Shown piece after piece: positions 7,127-13,888 of a DNA stretch of 19,169 bases. The position numbers and the translations under genes were made by a program. The notes under the pieces were generated by a model. That model did no database searches. It was not told where the DNA came from and saw only the letters and a program-made list of their open reading frames with translations. Positions within the stretch are counted from its first letter, which is position 1. Each line of letters begins with the position of its first letter. The DNA lies in assembly GCA_030841765.1 (NCBI GenBank), contig JAUUSS010000038.1:1-19169 (forward strand), written 5' to 3'. This DNA comes from Collinsella aerofaciens (GTDB lineage: Bacteria > Actinomycetota > Coriobacteriia > Coriobacteriales > Coriobacteriaceae).

Positions 7127-7666
7127 TTAGGTGAAGAGGGGCTTTATGGCTGAGAGGTAGTCTTTGGCTACGTCGGCTTTATCTGCTTGGAAATTGTGCC
7201 AGGCCCACCATTGGACCATTCCTACAAAGCTTGAGGCTATGTGGTGTAGTAGGAAGCTTCGGTCCATGGTGCCGGCGGGGCCTGAGGGGTCGACGGGCAC
7301 GGTTTCGGCTGCTCGTGACATGATGGTCTTGCGTAAGCAGTCGGCGAAGACGCGTGAGCCGGCGCCGGCTACCAGTGCCCGTACACCCTGCCGACGATTC
7401 CAGAGGTTGTTGAGGATATGCTCGACCTGTACGAGTGGGTCATCGAGGGGCGTACCGTCATCGTCGAGGGCATGGGTGCAGATATCGCGCACGAGCTCAG
7501 CGAGCAGGTCATCTTTGCTCTTGAAGAGCCCGTAGAACGTGGCCCGACCTACGTGGGCACGAGCGATGATGTCGCCGACGGTGATCTTGCCGTAGTCTTT
7601 CTCGCACAGGAGCTCGGAGAACGCCGTAACGATGGCAGCGCGGCTTTTTGCCTTGCGGGCATCCAT
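7127..7666 (-). CDS. TetR/AcrR-family transcriptional regulator
   Basis: A 179-residue DNA-binding protein. The N-terminal helix-turn-helix is clear (ITVGDIIARAHVGRATFYGLFKSKDDLL read in two parts, about residues 23-50). The C-terminal ligand or dimer domain is rich in tryptophan (MVQWWAWHNF). The ATG at 7666 begins two bases after the larC stop codon with no ribosome binding site of its own, so translation is probably coupled to larC. Upstream in-frame sequence is only a shadow of larC. Being the last gene of larB-larC-tetR, it may regulate the locus, and the inverted repeat at 9424-9457 is a candidate target; that is inference. The ligand is unknown, and it differs from the Crp-Fnr-type regulator described for the Lactobacillus lar operon. 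Confidence 0.85.
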   Translation of the reverse strand: MDARKAKSRAAIVTAFSELLCEKDYGKITVGDIIARAHVGRATFYGLFKSKDDLLAELVRDICTHALDDDGTPLDDPLVQVEHILNNLWNRRQGVRALVAGAGSRVFADCLRKTIMSRAAETVPVDPSGPAGTMDRSFLLHHIASSFVGMVQWWAWHNFQADKADVAKDYLSAIKPLFT

Positions 7667-7668
7667 GG

Positions 7669-8586
7669 CTATGCGTCCGCGTGAACGAGCAGGCAGCGGA
7701 GCGTACCGGAGCAACCTTCGTAGGGGCGTTTGCCGGCGCCGTAGCCGACGGCTTCGATGCGGTAGCGTGAGGGCAGTTGGTCGGACGTGCGCAGCGCGGT
7801 GACGATGGCGGCGCCCGTCGGCGTCACGAGCTCGCCGGCGACCGGTGCAGGCGTGAGGGCGATATTGCCCGCCTGGCACAGGTTGACGACAGCGGGGACG
7901 GGAATGGGCATAGGGCCGTGGGCGCAGCGAATGGTTCCGTGGCCTTCGGAGAGCGATTCGACCACGATGTCCTCAATACCTAGGTCATCGAGGCAGATGG
8001 CGACAGAGCAGACGTCGACGATGGAATCGACGGCGCCTACCTCGTGGAACATGACGGTCTCGGGCGTTTTGCCGTGGGCCTTTGCCTCGGCGGCGGCGAG
8101 CGCGGTAAAGATGGCGAGCGCACGACGCTTGGTGCCATCGCTTAGCTGCGAGCCGTCGATGATAGCGGTGACGTCCGCCAAAGAACGGTGGTGATGGTGG
8201 TGGGCGTGATGGTGACCCTCGTGGCCATGGCCGTGGGTCTCATGATCATGCTCATGGCAGTGCTCATGCTCGTCATGGTCATGATGGTGGTGCTCGTGCT
8301 CGTGCTCGTGCGTGTGCTCGGCAGCTGCTTCGTTGCCGTAGAGCCATGCCATGTCGTGGTCGTGGTTCTCGAGCTCTTCTGCCAGCTGAACGTCGAAATC
8401 GCAGGCGTCGATGCCATGCTTGTTTACGCGCGTGACGGCGATCGTAAAGCCGTCGACCGGCAGTGTGGCGAGCTGTTCGCGCAGGTGCTCCTCGCTGGCG
8501 CCCAGGTCGAGCAGGGCCGCGACGGTCATATCGCCGCTGATGCCCGAGGTGCCGTCGATGATAAGCGTGTGCTGATGATTGGACAT
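7669..8586 (-). CDS. larC: LarC-type nickel insertion protein lacking the C-terminal domain
   Basis: LarC inserts nickel into the pincer cofactor of lactate racemase in a CTP-dependent reaction. This 305-residue protein starts with the family signature (LIIDGTSGISGDM) and has HEVGAVDSIVDV (181-192), GPMPIPVPAV (224-233) and TPTGAAIVTAL (255-265). A histidine-rich segment at 91-133 holds 25 His in 43 residues, likely nickel binding. The protein ends right after YGAGKRPYEGCSGTLRCLLV, where full-length LarC (about 420 residues) continues into a second domain. The following DNA encodes TetR instead, so that domain is absent here, neither fused nor frameshifted. The start at 8586 has AAGGAG six bases upstream, overlapping the larB stop. 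It is the middle gene of larB-larC-tetR. Confidence 0.88.
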   Translation of the reverse strand: MSNHQHTLIIDGTSGISGDMTVAALLDLGASEEHLREQLATLPVDGFTIAVTRVNKHGIDACDFDVQLAEELENHDHDMAWLYGNEAAAEHTHEHEHEHHHHDHDEHEHCHEHDHETHGHGHEGHHHAHHHHHRSLADVTAIIDGSQLSDGTKRRALAIFTALAAAEAKAHGKTPETVMFHEVGAVDSIVDVCSVAICLDDLGIEDIVVESLSEGHGTIRCAHGPMPIPVPAVVNLCQAGNIALTPAPVAGELVTPTGAAIVTALRTSDQLPSRYRIEAVGYGAGKRPYEGCSGTLRCLLVHADA

Positions 8587-8596
8587 GGAATGCTCC

Positions 8597-9379
8597 TTAG
8601 CGGGCGCGGGGTGTGCCGGCGCTCAGATGATTGATAAGACTTGCCTGGTAAGCGGCGCCAAAGCCGTTGTCGATATTGACGACCGAAACGCCGCTGGCAC
8701 AGGAGTTGAGCATGGCGAGCAGTGCAGCTACGCCACCAAAACTTGCGCCGTAGCCAACGCTGGTGGGAACGGCGATGACCGGACAGCTCACCAGACCGCC
8801 GATAACGCTCGCCAGCGCGCCCTCCATGCCGGCGATGGCGATGACCACCTGCGCCTGGGCAAGTTCCTCGGCATGCGCGAGCAGGCGGTGCAGGCCGGCG
8901 ACACCTACGTCGTAGAGGCGGTCGACCTCGTTGCCATAGAACTCGGCCGTCAACGCGGCTTCTTCGGCGACGGGTAAGTCGCTCGTGCCGGCGCAGGCGA
9001 CGACAACGCGTCCGTTACCGGTGGGGGAGGGCTTGCCACCCACCAGGGCGAGCTGGGCGTTCGGGGCATATCCCAGGTCGATGTCGTTGCCGAGAAGCTC
9101 CGAGGTACGGGCTGCTTTTTCGCTGTCCAGGCGCGTGACCAGGATGCGCTCCTGACCGGCATCGCGCAGCGCTTCGATAATGGCGGCAATTTGCTCGGCG
9201 GTTTTACCGGCGCCGTAGACAACCTCGCCGGCTCCCTGGCGCACCCCGCGCGAAAGATCGAGCTGCGCAAAACCCAGATCGGCGGTTGGCGCCGTCTGGA
9301 GGCGCGTGAGGGCGACTGCCGGGGTGACTACTCCGTCGGCAACATCGCTCAGCAATTGCTCAAGATCTCGCTTATCCAT
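8597..9379 (-). CDS. larB: Nicotinate mononucleotide carboxylase LarB
   Basis: First step of nickel-pincer cofactor synthesis: LarB carboxylates and hydrolyses nicotinic acid adenine dinucleotide to pyridinium-3,5-biscarboxylate mononucleotide. The 260-residue protein has the PurE/AIR-carboxylase-like C-terminal half with the diagnostic run IAGMEGALASVIGGL (about 182-196), PVIAVPTSVGYGASFGG (200-216) and VVNIDNGFGA (233-242). I chose ATG 9379, preceded by GAAGGGAA, over the upstream GTG at 9412, because MDKRDLEQLL is the usual family beginning. It leads the leftward operon, with larC 10 bp downstream. A probable promoter and operator lie in the gap to serB. No larE sulfur-transferase gene is adjacent. 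Confidence 0.92.
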   Translation of the reverse strand: MDKRDLEQLLSDVADGVVTPAVALTRLQTAPTADLGFAQLDLSRGVRQGAGEVVYGAGKTAEQIAAIIEALRDAGQERILVTRLDSEKAARTSELLGNDIDLGYAPNAQLALVGGKPSPTGNGRVVVACAGTSDLPVAEEAALTAEFYGNEVDRLYDVGVAGLHRLLAHAEELAQAQVVIAIAGMEGALASVIGGLVSCPVIAVPTSVGYGASFGGVAALLAMLNSCASGVSVVNIDNGFGAAYQASLINHLSAGTPRAR

Positions 9380-9423
9380 ATATGTTCCCTTCGACGGCGC
9401 AAAGTCTAGCACTCAAAGGGTAT

Positions 9424-9457
9424 GTTTCCGAACACTAAGACAAAATTGTTCGGAAAC
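9424..9457. promoter_or_regulatory. Operator candidate for larB-larC-tetR
   Basis: GTTTCCGAACA (9424-9434) and TGTTCGGAAAC (9447-9457) are a perfect 11-bp inverted repeat with a 12-bp spacer. Each arm is itself nearly palindromic (GTT....AAC). The element begins at the putative -10 box and covers the start-site region of the leftward promoter, a normal place for a repressor. The TetR encoded at the end of this operon is the natural candidate to bind it. Confidence 0.55.
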
Positions 9458-9484
9458 TATAGGACAGACTGATTCTATTGTTAG
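9456..9484 (-). promoter_or_regulatory. Promoter of larB-larC-tetR
   Basis: Read on the minus strand, CTAACA (9484-9479) and TATAGT (9461-9456) are separated by 17 bp. The -10 overlaps the end of the 11-bp inverted repeat. It sits immediately after the serB stop, giving the lar genes their own start rather than read-through only. Confidence 0.45.
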
Positions 9485-9493
9485 AAGGATCGA

Positions 9494-10129
9494 CTAGTCA
9501 CGCAGGATGATGTCCATGGCGAGCATCAGGTTGCGCTCGTCGATGGCAAATGGGGCGGCTTCGCGCGTCTTGGGCTTGGCGCAAAACGCGATGCCCGTGC
9601 CCGCGGCCTGAATCATGGGGATGTCGTTTGCCCCGTCGCCAATAGCGACCGTGTGGGCCATATCGACACCGCACTCAACCGCCCAGTCCAGCAGCTGGAT
9701 GAGCTTGGACTCCTTGGTCACAATGTCTGCCGCCAGCTTACCGGTGAGCTTGCTGTCCACGACCTCCAGGCGGTTAGCCAGGCAAAAGTCGATACCCGCG
9801 GCGGCCACGATCTTATCGGCGACCTCGTGGAAGCCGCCGCTTACCACGCCGACCTTCCAGCCCTTGCTGTGCGCCGAGCGCACAAGCTCCAGCGCGCCGG
9901 GGGTAAACGTCACGCGCTCAAAGGTGCGCTCGAACACGCTCTCATCCAAGCCGGCAAGCAGCCCCACGCGCTCCTCGAGTGCCTGCTTAAAGTCCAGTTC
10001 GCCGCGCATGGCGCGCTCAGTGATCTTCGCCACTTGCTCGCCTACGCCGGCCTCCTCGCCCAACAGGTCGATGACCTCCTGGTTGATGAGCGTGGAGTCG
10101 ATATCCATAACGATGAGGCGTGCAGTCAT
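9494..10129 (-). CDS. serB: Phosphoserine phosphatase
   Basis: Removes phosphate from O-phospho-L-serine, the last step of serine synthesis, in the cytoplasm. The 211-residue HAD-superfamily protein has motif I DIDST (nucleophile D9, acid/base D11), motif II SGG (97-99), the conserved Lys in TKESK (142) and motif III GDGANDIPM (164-172). It lacks the N-terminal ACT-like region of the longer E. coli SerB, as many Gram-positive versions do. The start is ATG 10129, preceded by GGAAAGG six bases upstream; an in-frame upstream start would add 15 residues unlike the family. It is divergent from aspS, and the larB promoter follows its stop directly. A related HAD phosphatase with another small substrate is less likely. 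Confidence 0.9.
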   Translation of the reverse strand: MTARLIVMDIDSTLINQEVIDLLGEEAGVGEQVAKITERAMRGELDFKQALEERVGLLAGLDESVFERTFERVTFTPGALELVRSAHSKGWKVGVVSGGFHEVADKIVAAAGIDFCLANRLEVVDSKLTGKLAADIVTKESKLIQLLDWAVECGVDMAHTVAIGDGANDIPMIQAAGTGIAFCAKPKTREAAPFAIDERNLMLAMDIILRD

Positions 10130-10385
10130 GGCGGGCCTTTCCGAGTGCAGTTGTATTGGGGCACATTGTCGCACGCGGCGCGCCTTGGCGACGGCCAGGC
10201 CGCGTCAATTGTTTCGTCTCCGTCAAGTCTTTGGGCAGGAGCCACTTTTCCGCGGCACATCGACACAGGTGCGATAAGATAGAACGCCATGTCTGGCTGC
10301 GCGGTTTACGCAGGCTGGGCAAATCTGTACGACGCCGCCCGGAACGACACGGGGCGGCACAGATCCATAAAGGAGGATCACTGGT
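10130..10385. other. Divergent intergenic region serB to aspS
   Basis: This 256-bp gap must hold both promoters, but I could not find a strong -35/-10 pair for either gene. GATAAGATAG (10273-10282) resembles a -10 without a good -35. GCCGCCC (10334-10340) pairs with GGGCGGC (10352-10358), a 7-bp hairpin ending 12 bases before the aspS ribosome binding site and possibly part of its leader. No T-box signature (TGGNACCGCG) was found. Confidence 0.5.
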
Positions 10386-12173
10386 ATGAGCCAGACCCGT
10401 CCCATCGACGAGCATTCCATGCACACCCGTACCTGCGGCGAGCTTCGCCGCGAGAACGTGGGCGAAGAGGTCACCCTCACCGGTTGGGTGAGCCGTCGCC
10501 GCGACCACGGCGGCCTTATCTTCTGCGATCTTCGCGACCGCGAGGGCATCACGCAGCTCACCTTCGACCCCGAGCACTCCGACGGCGACGCCTTTAAGAT
10601 CGCCGAGACCATGCGTCCCGAGTGGCCCATCAAGATCCACGGCGTCGTGCGCTCCCGTGGCGAGGAGACCACCAACACCAAGCTCGCGACCGGCGAGATC
10701 GAGGTCCTGACCGACCACGCCGAGGTGCTCAACACGTCCGTCACCCCGCCGTTCCAGATCGAGGACGGCATCGAGACCAGCGAGGACACCCGTCTGCGCT
10801 ATCGCTATCTGGACCTCCGTCGTCCCGAGATGATGGCAAACCTCAAGCTGCGCTCCGACTTTACCTTTGCCATTCGCGAGGCGCTGCACAACCGTGAGTT
10901 CATGGAGGTCGAGACGCCCTCCCTGTTCAAGTCCACGCCCGAGGGCGCTCGCGACTTCATCGTCCCCAGCCGCATCCAGCCGGGCAACTTCTACGCCCTG
11001 CCGCAGTCCCCGCAGCTCCTGAAGCAGCTGCTCATGGTCGGTGGCGTCGAGCGCTACTACCAGGTCGCCAAGTGCTTCCGCGACGAGGACCTGCGCGCCG
11101 ACCGTCAGCCCGAGTTCACCCAGGTCGATATCGAGATGTCCTTCGTGGATCAGAACGACGTCATGAGTGCGCTCGAGGAGGTCCTGTCCGATGCCTTCGG
11201 CCGCATGGGTGTCGAGATGCCCACGCCGCTGCGTCGCATGGACTACTGGGAGGCCATGGACACCTATGGCTCCGATAAGCCCGATACCCGCTACGGCATG
11301 CACCTGGTCGACCTGACCGACGTGTTCGCCAACTCCAAGTTCAAGGTCTTCGCGACCGCTGCGAACGAGGAGGGTTCCGTCGTCAAGGCCATCAACGCCA
11401 AGGGCGCCGGTGCCTGGGCTCGTGCCAAGATCGATAAGCTCGCCGGGGTGGCTTCCACGTTTGGCGCCAAGGGCCTGGCCTGGATCGCCTTCCGCGAGGA
11501 CGGCTCCATCAACAGCCCCATCGTCAAGTTCTTCTCGGACGAGGAGATGGCCGCTCTGCGCGAGCGCATGGACGTCGAGCCCGGCGACCTTGTGATGTTC
11601 GCCGCCGGCCCGCGCCTGCTCTCCGACGAGATTCTGGGCGGCATGCGTTCGCACATGGCCAATGCGCTTGAGATCAAGCGCGAGGGTCACGACTTCCTGT
11701 GGGTCGTCAACTTCCCGCTGTTCCATTGGGACGAGGATCGCAAGGCCTATGCTGCCGAGCACCAGCCCTTTACCCTGCCGACCGAGACCGACATCGCCAA
11801 GATTGAGGCCGACCCGTTGGCAGCCGGTTCTTGCACCTACGACTTTGTCATGGACGGCTTTGAGGCCGGCGGCGGCGGTATGCGTATCCACAACGCCGAG
11901 ATGCAGATGTCCATGCTCAAGCTTCTGGGCTTTACCGAGGAGCGCGCCGAGTCTCAGTTTGGCTTCCTCATGGAGGCGCTCAAGTTTGGTGCACCCCCGA
12001 TGGGCGGTTTCGCTCTGGGCCTGGATCGCGTGTGCATGCTGCTCACCGGTTCCGACTCCATCCGCGACGTCATGGCGTTCCCCAAGACGGCCAGCGGCTC
12101 CGACCTTATGTCGGGCGCCCCGAGTGCCGTTAGTGGCGCCCAGCTCAAGGACGTCAGCCTGCGCCTGATGTAG
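10386..12173 (+). CDS. aspS: Aspartyl-tRNA synthetase, probably non-discriminating
   Basis: Class II synthetase that charges tRNA-Asp in the cytoplasm. The 595 residues comprise an N-terminal anticodon-binding OB fold (LTGWVSRRRDHGG, 31-43), the catalytic core with motif 2 (FRDEDLRADRQPEFTQ, from 231), the bacterial GAD insertion and motif 3 (GGFALGLDRV, near 540-549). Length is standard for the bacterial type. His41 in RRDHGG is the residue type reported for non-discriminating enzymes, which also charge tRNA-Asn for conversion by GatCAB; this is inferred from memory of the Pseudomonas enzyme. ATG 10386 has AGGAGG (10371-10376) nine bases upstream. An internal ATG at codon 12 matches the shortest family starts but has no better site. 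A strong terminator follows, so it is transcribed alone. Confidence 0.96.
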   Translation: MSQTRPIDEHSMHTRTCGELRRENVGEEVTLTGWVSRRRDHGGLIFCDLRDREGITQLTFDPEHSDGDAFKIAETMRPEWPIKIHGVVRSRGEETTNTKLATGEIEVLTDHAEVLNTSVTPPFQIEDGIETSEDTRLRYRYLDLRRPEMMANLKLRSDFTFAIREALHNREFMEVETPSLFKSTPEGARDFIVPSRIQPGNFYALPQSPQLLKQLLMVGGVERYYQVAKCFRDEDLRADRQPEFTQVDIEMSFVDQNDVMSALEEVLSDAFGRMGVEMPTPLRRMDYWEAMDTYGSDKPDTRYGMHLVDLTDVFANSKFKVFATAANEEGSVVKAINAKGAGAWARAKIDKLAGVASTFGAKGLAWIAFREDGSINSPIVKFFSDEEMAALRERMDVEPGDLVMFAAGPRLLSDEILGGMRSHMANALEIKREGHDFLWVVNFPLFHWDEDRKAYAAEHQPFTLPTETDIAKIEADPLAAGSCTYDFVMDGFEAGGGGMRIHNAEMQMSMLKLLGFTEERAESQFGFLMEALKFGAPPMGGFALGLDRVCMLLTGSDSIRDVMAFPKTASGSDLMSGAPSAVSGAQLKDVSLRLM

Positions 12174-12196
12174 GCGACCGGCTACATATTGCTTGC

Positions 12197-12232
12197 AACG
12201 AGGGAAGGACGTGTGCCTTTCCTCGTTTTTTA
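12197..12232 (+). terminator. Intrinsic terminator of aspS
   Basis: AACGAGGGAAGG (12197-12208) pairs with CCTTTCCTCGTT (12216-12227), 12 bp with one G-U, closing a 7-base loop. A run of Ts follows and overlaps the stem end (12226-12231). It is a textbook factor-independent terminator 23 bases after the stop. Confidence 0.9.
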
Positions 12233-12272
12233 TGCGCCGAGATTGTGAGGGCTTGGGATGACCGGGCGTCGC

Positions 12273-12534
12273 GGAAAGTGCGTCCCGGAATCTGCGTCTG
12301 GAATGGGATGAGCTTTCCGCTAGGGTCGTTCCGCGGAAACTGAAACCCGGAATTTGCGTTCAGAGCGGGTCGCGGTTTCCCAAACAGAGCCCTTTGGGAA
12401 ACTGCGACCCAGACTCCAGCCAAATAACGGGACGCACTTTCCGGTTGAGCTGTCTAACGGAAACTGTGACCCAGAATGAGCGCTCAAAACGGAACAGGCT
12501 TTCCGCAACAACTTTCAGGCGGAAAGTGCGTCCC
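12273..12534. repeat. Phased array of alternating 14-bp motifs, 62-bp period
   Basis: A motif of the form GGAAA-N6-CCC (best consensus GGAAANTGNGNCCC) occurs on the plus strand at 12273, 12335, 12397, 12459 and 12521. It occurs inverted at 12305, 12367, 12429 and 12491. Steps are exactly 32 then 30 bp throughout, making four full 62-bp units plus a partial fifth. Copies 12273, 12429 (inverted) and 12521 are identical (GGAAAGTGCGTCCC). The bases flanking each TTTCC...GGAAA junction differ between units but are complementary within a unit, for example the perfect 10-bp stem 12375-12384 with 12393-12402. The array fills the gap between the aspS terminator and the lacI stop codon. It has no recognisable coding content. 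Confidence 0.88.
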
Positions 12535-12540
12535 AGTTTC

Positions 12541-13557
12541 TTATAGCGAGTCTCTCTGGATCAGCTGCATGTGCATCACGGAGGTGGTGGGCTCGGCACC
12601 CTTGATCATGTCGAGCGCAATGTTGGCGGCCATGTGGCCTTCTTCGCGCAGGGGCTGGCGGACGGTCGTGAGCGCGGGGACGCAACGCGCCGCAATTTCG
12701 TGATCGTCGAAGCCGACGACAGAAGCGTCCGCAGGAACAGATAGGCCAGCCTCGTTGAGCGCGGTGATGACGCCAGCCGCGATACGGTCCGATCCGCAGA
12801 GCACGCCATCGAAAGCAATCTCGCGCGCGAGGATCTGGTGCATGGCCTGATAGCCGTCTCCGTTGTTCCAGCCGGTATAGATAACGTTTGCGTCTGGGAG
12901 GTCTTCGCCCAAGACGGCACGGTAGCCGCGCAGGCGGTCGACAACAGCGGGGTTGTCTTGCGGTCCCAACACGGCGACGATATCTTTGCGCCCGCGTTCC
13001 TTCATGGCGAGTGCCGCAAAGTGTCCGCCCTCTTCGTCGTCAGAGTAGACTGTCGAGAACACATCGCGATAGGGGTGGCCCTCGAGCTGGCCGCACAACA
13101 CGGTGGGTACGCCCAGCTCGCGCAGCACCTCGAGCAGCTCGCTGCCCTTGTAGGGGGAGACGTCGATCACGGCGTCGAACGAGCGGCGCTCAAAGTGCTC
13201 GCGTGCGCGGTTGCGCTCATGCGTAGAAGACGCCTGCAAGATAACGGGCAGATAGGACGACTCCGACAGTTCCTCGGTAATGCCGCTCAAAAACTCGCTA
13301 TAGGTGGGGTCGCTGAAGAGTTCACTTAGGGGCTCGGTCACGAGCACGGCGATGATTTCCGTGCGCCCGACAGCGAGCGCTCGGCCACGAGCGTTGGGGA
13401 CAAAATTGACTTCCTTGGCCGCCGCGCGGACGCGCTTTTTGGTTTCCTCGCTAATGCGGGGCGAATCGTTGAGAGCGCGCGATGCCGTGGAGCGCGACAC
13501 GCCGGCAGCTGCGGCAACCTCGGCAAGCGTAGGTGCGGTGCGAACTGGTTGGGTCAT
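12541..13557 (-). CDS. LacI-family transcriptional regulator of the beta-galactosidase locus
   Basis: A 338-residue repressor-type protein of standard LacI/GalR length. The N-terminal helix-turn-helix and hinge are clear (TLAEVAAAAGVSRSTASRAL, about residues 9-28, then ...VNFVPNARGRAL). The rest is a periplasmic-binding-protein-like sugar domain ending in ASVVGFDDHEIA and LTTVRQPLREEG, both typical. The start at ATG 13557 has AGGAGA six bases upstream. It is divergent from ebgA and occupies the position of E. coli ebgR. Three palindromes of the LacI-family type in the shared intergenic region are its likely operators. The inducer cannot be read from the sequence; a beta-galactoside or its product is inferred. 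Its stop codon lies six bases past the repeat array. Confidence 0.92.
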   Translation of the reverse strand: MTQPVRTAPTLAEVAAAAGVSRSTASRALNDSPRISEETKKRVRAAAKEVNFVPNARGRALAVGRTEIIAVLVTEPLSELFSDPTYSEFLSGITEELSESSYLPVILQASSTHERNRAREHFERRSFDAVIDVSPYKGSELLEVLRELGVPTVLCGQLEGHPYRDVFSTVYSDDEEGGHFAALAMKERGRKDIVAVLGPQDNPAVVDRLRGYRAVLGEDLPDANVIYTGWNNGDGYQAMHQILAREIAFDGVLCGSDRIAAGVITALNEAGLSVPADASVVGFDDHEIAARCVPALTTVRQPLREEGHMAANIALDMIKGAEPTTSVMHMQLIQRDSL

Positions 13558-13793
13558 GGCGTCTCCTGGAGAATGCGGTCGATGTTGTCGCTGATACGGG
13601 TTGGTGCGGATACAGCTTACTATAGTGCGCCTGAACAGCGTTCATGGTATCCGGTGACCGGTGTCGTTTTGCAACCAAGCCACAATCGAATACGTCTCGT
13701 GTGGGTGAGATATCAGCGGGCGTGGTGGTTGCCTACGAGCTTAAGAACGATGTCTTGCGCTGAGTGTCGATACTCAGGGTGACATAAGTGTCC

Positions 13794-13811
13794 CGGTTGT
13801 ACAACCGGTTG
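13794..13811. promoter_or_regulatory. Operator 1 (compound) for the LacI-type regulator
   Basis: CAACCGGTTG (13802-13811) is a perfect 10-bp palindrome with the central CG pair typical of LacI-family operators. It overlaps a second perfect palindrome, CGGTTGTACAACCG (13794-13807), so the site is one and a half copies. It lies upstream of the putative -35. Confidence 0.65.
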
Positions 13812-13846
13812 CACCGTTAACCCGACCAAATCGACCGTTCAGCGGA

Positions 13847-13856
13847 CAACCGGTTG
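13847..13856. promoter_or_regulatory. Operator 2 for the LacI-type regulator
   Basis: This is an exact copy of CAACCGGTTG within the longer shared context GGACAACCGGTTGCACA. It is 45 bp from operator 1 and overlaps the putative -35 (TTGCAC) of ebgA. Confidence 0.7.
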
Positions 13857-13883
13857 CACAGTTTTTTGCATCGACCGTAAGAT
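13854..13883 (+). promoter_or_regulatory. Putative ebgA promoter
   Basis: TTGCAC (13854-13859) and TAAGAT (13878-13883) are separated by 18 bp. The promoter is wedged between operators 2 and 3, an arrangement that would give repression by blocking polymerase. The hexamer matches are only moderate. Confidence 0.4.
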
Positions 13884-13888
13884 AAGGA

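Noticed and set aside
7127..7879. Longer TetR start (250 residues), or a larC2 domain reached by frameshift from larC
   Set aside because: The first 71 residues are an arginine-rich shadow of larC. The DNA after the larC stop encodes a complete TetR helix-turn-helix protein and shows none of the LarC C-terminal domain.
8188..8634. Plus-strand frame whose N-terminus looks like transmembrane helices (Met/Val/Leu runs)
   Set aside because: It is the complement of the larC histidine tract: CAT/CAC codons read in reverse as ATG/GTG. The hydrophobicity is an artefact.
10130..10385. T-box riboswitch ahead of aspS
   Set aside because: No TGGNACCGCG-type T-box bulge, no antiterminator/terminator pair and no specifier stem. 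Only one short GC hairpin is present.
10289..10597. 102-codon plus-strand frame overlapping the aspS start
   Set aside because: No ribosome binding site, out of frame with aspS and running into it. The sequence beyond the overlap is an arginine/proline-rich shadow.
12273..12534. CRISPR array
   Set aside because: The repeated motif is only 14 bp, is imperfect, alternates orientation, and has 16/18-base linkers. No cas genes are present.
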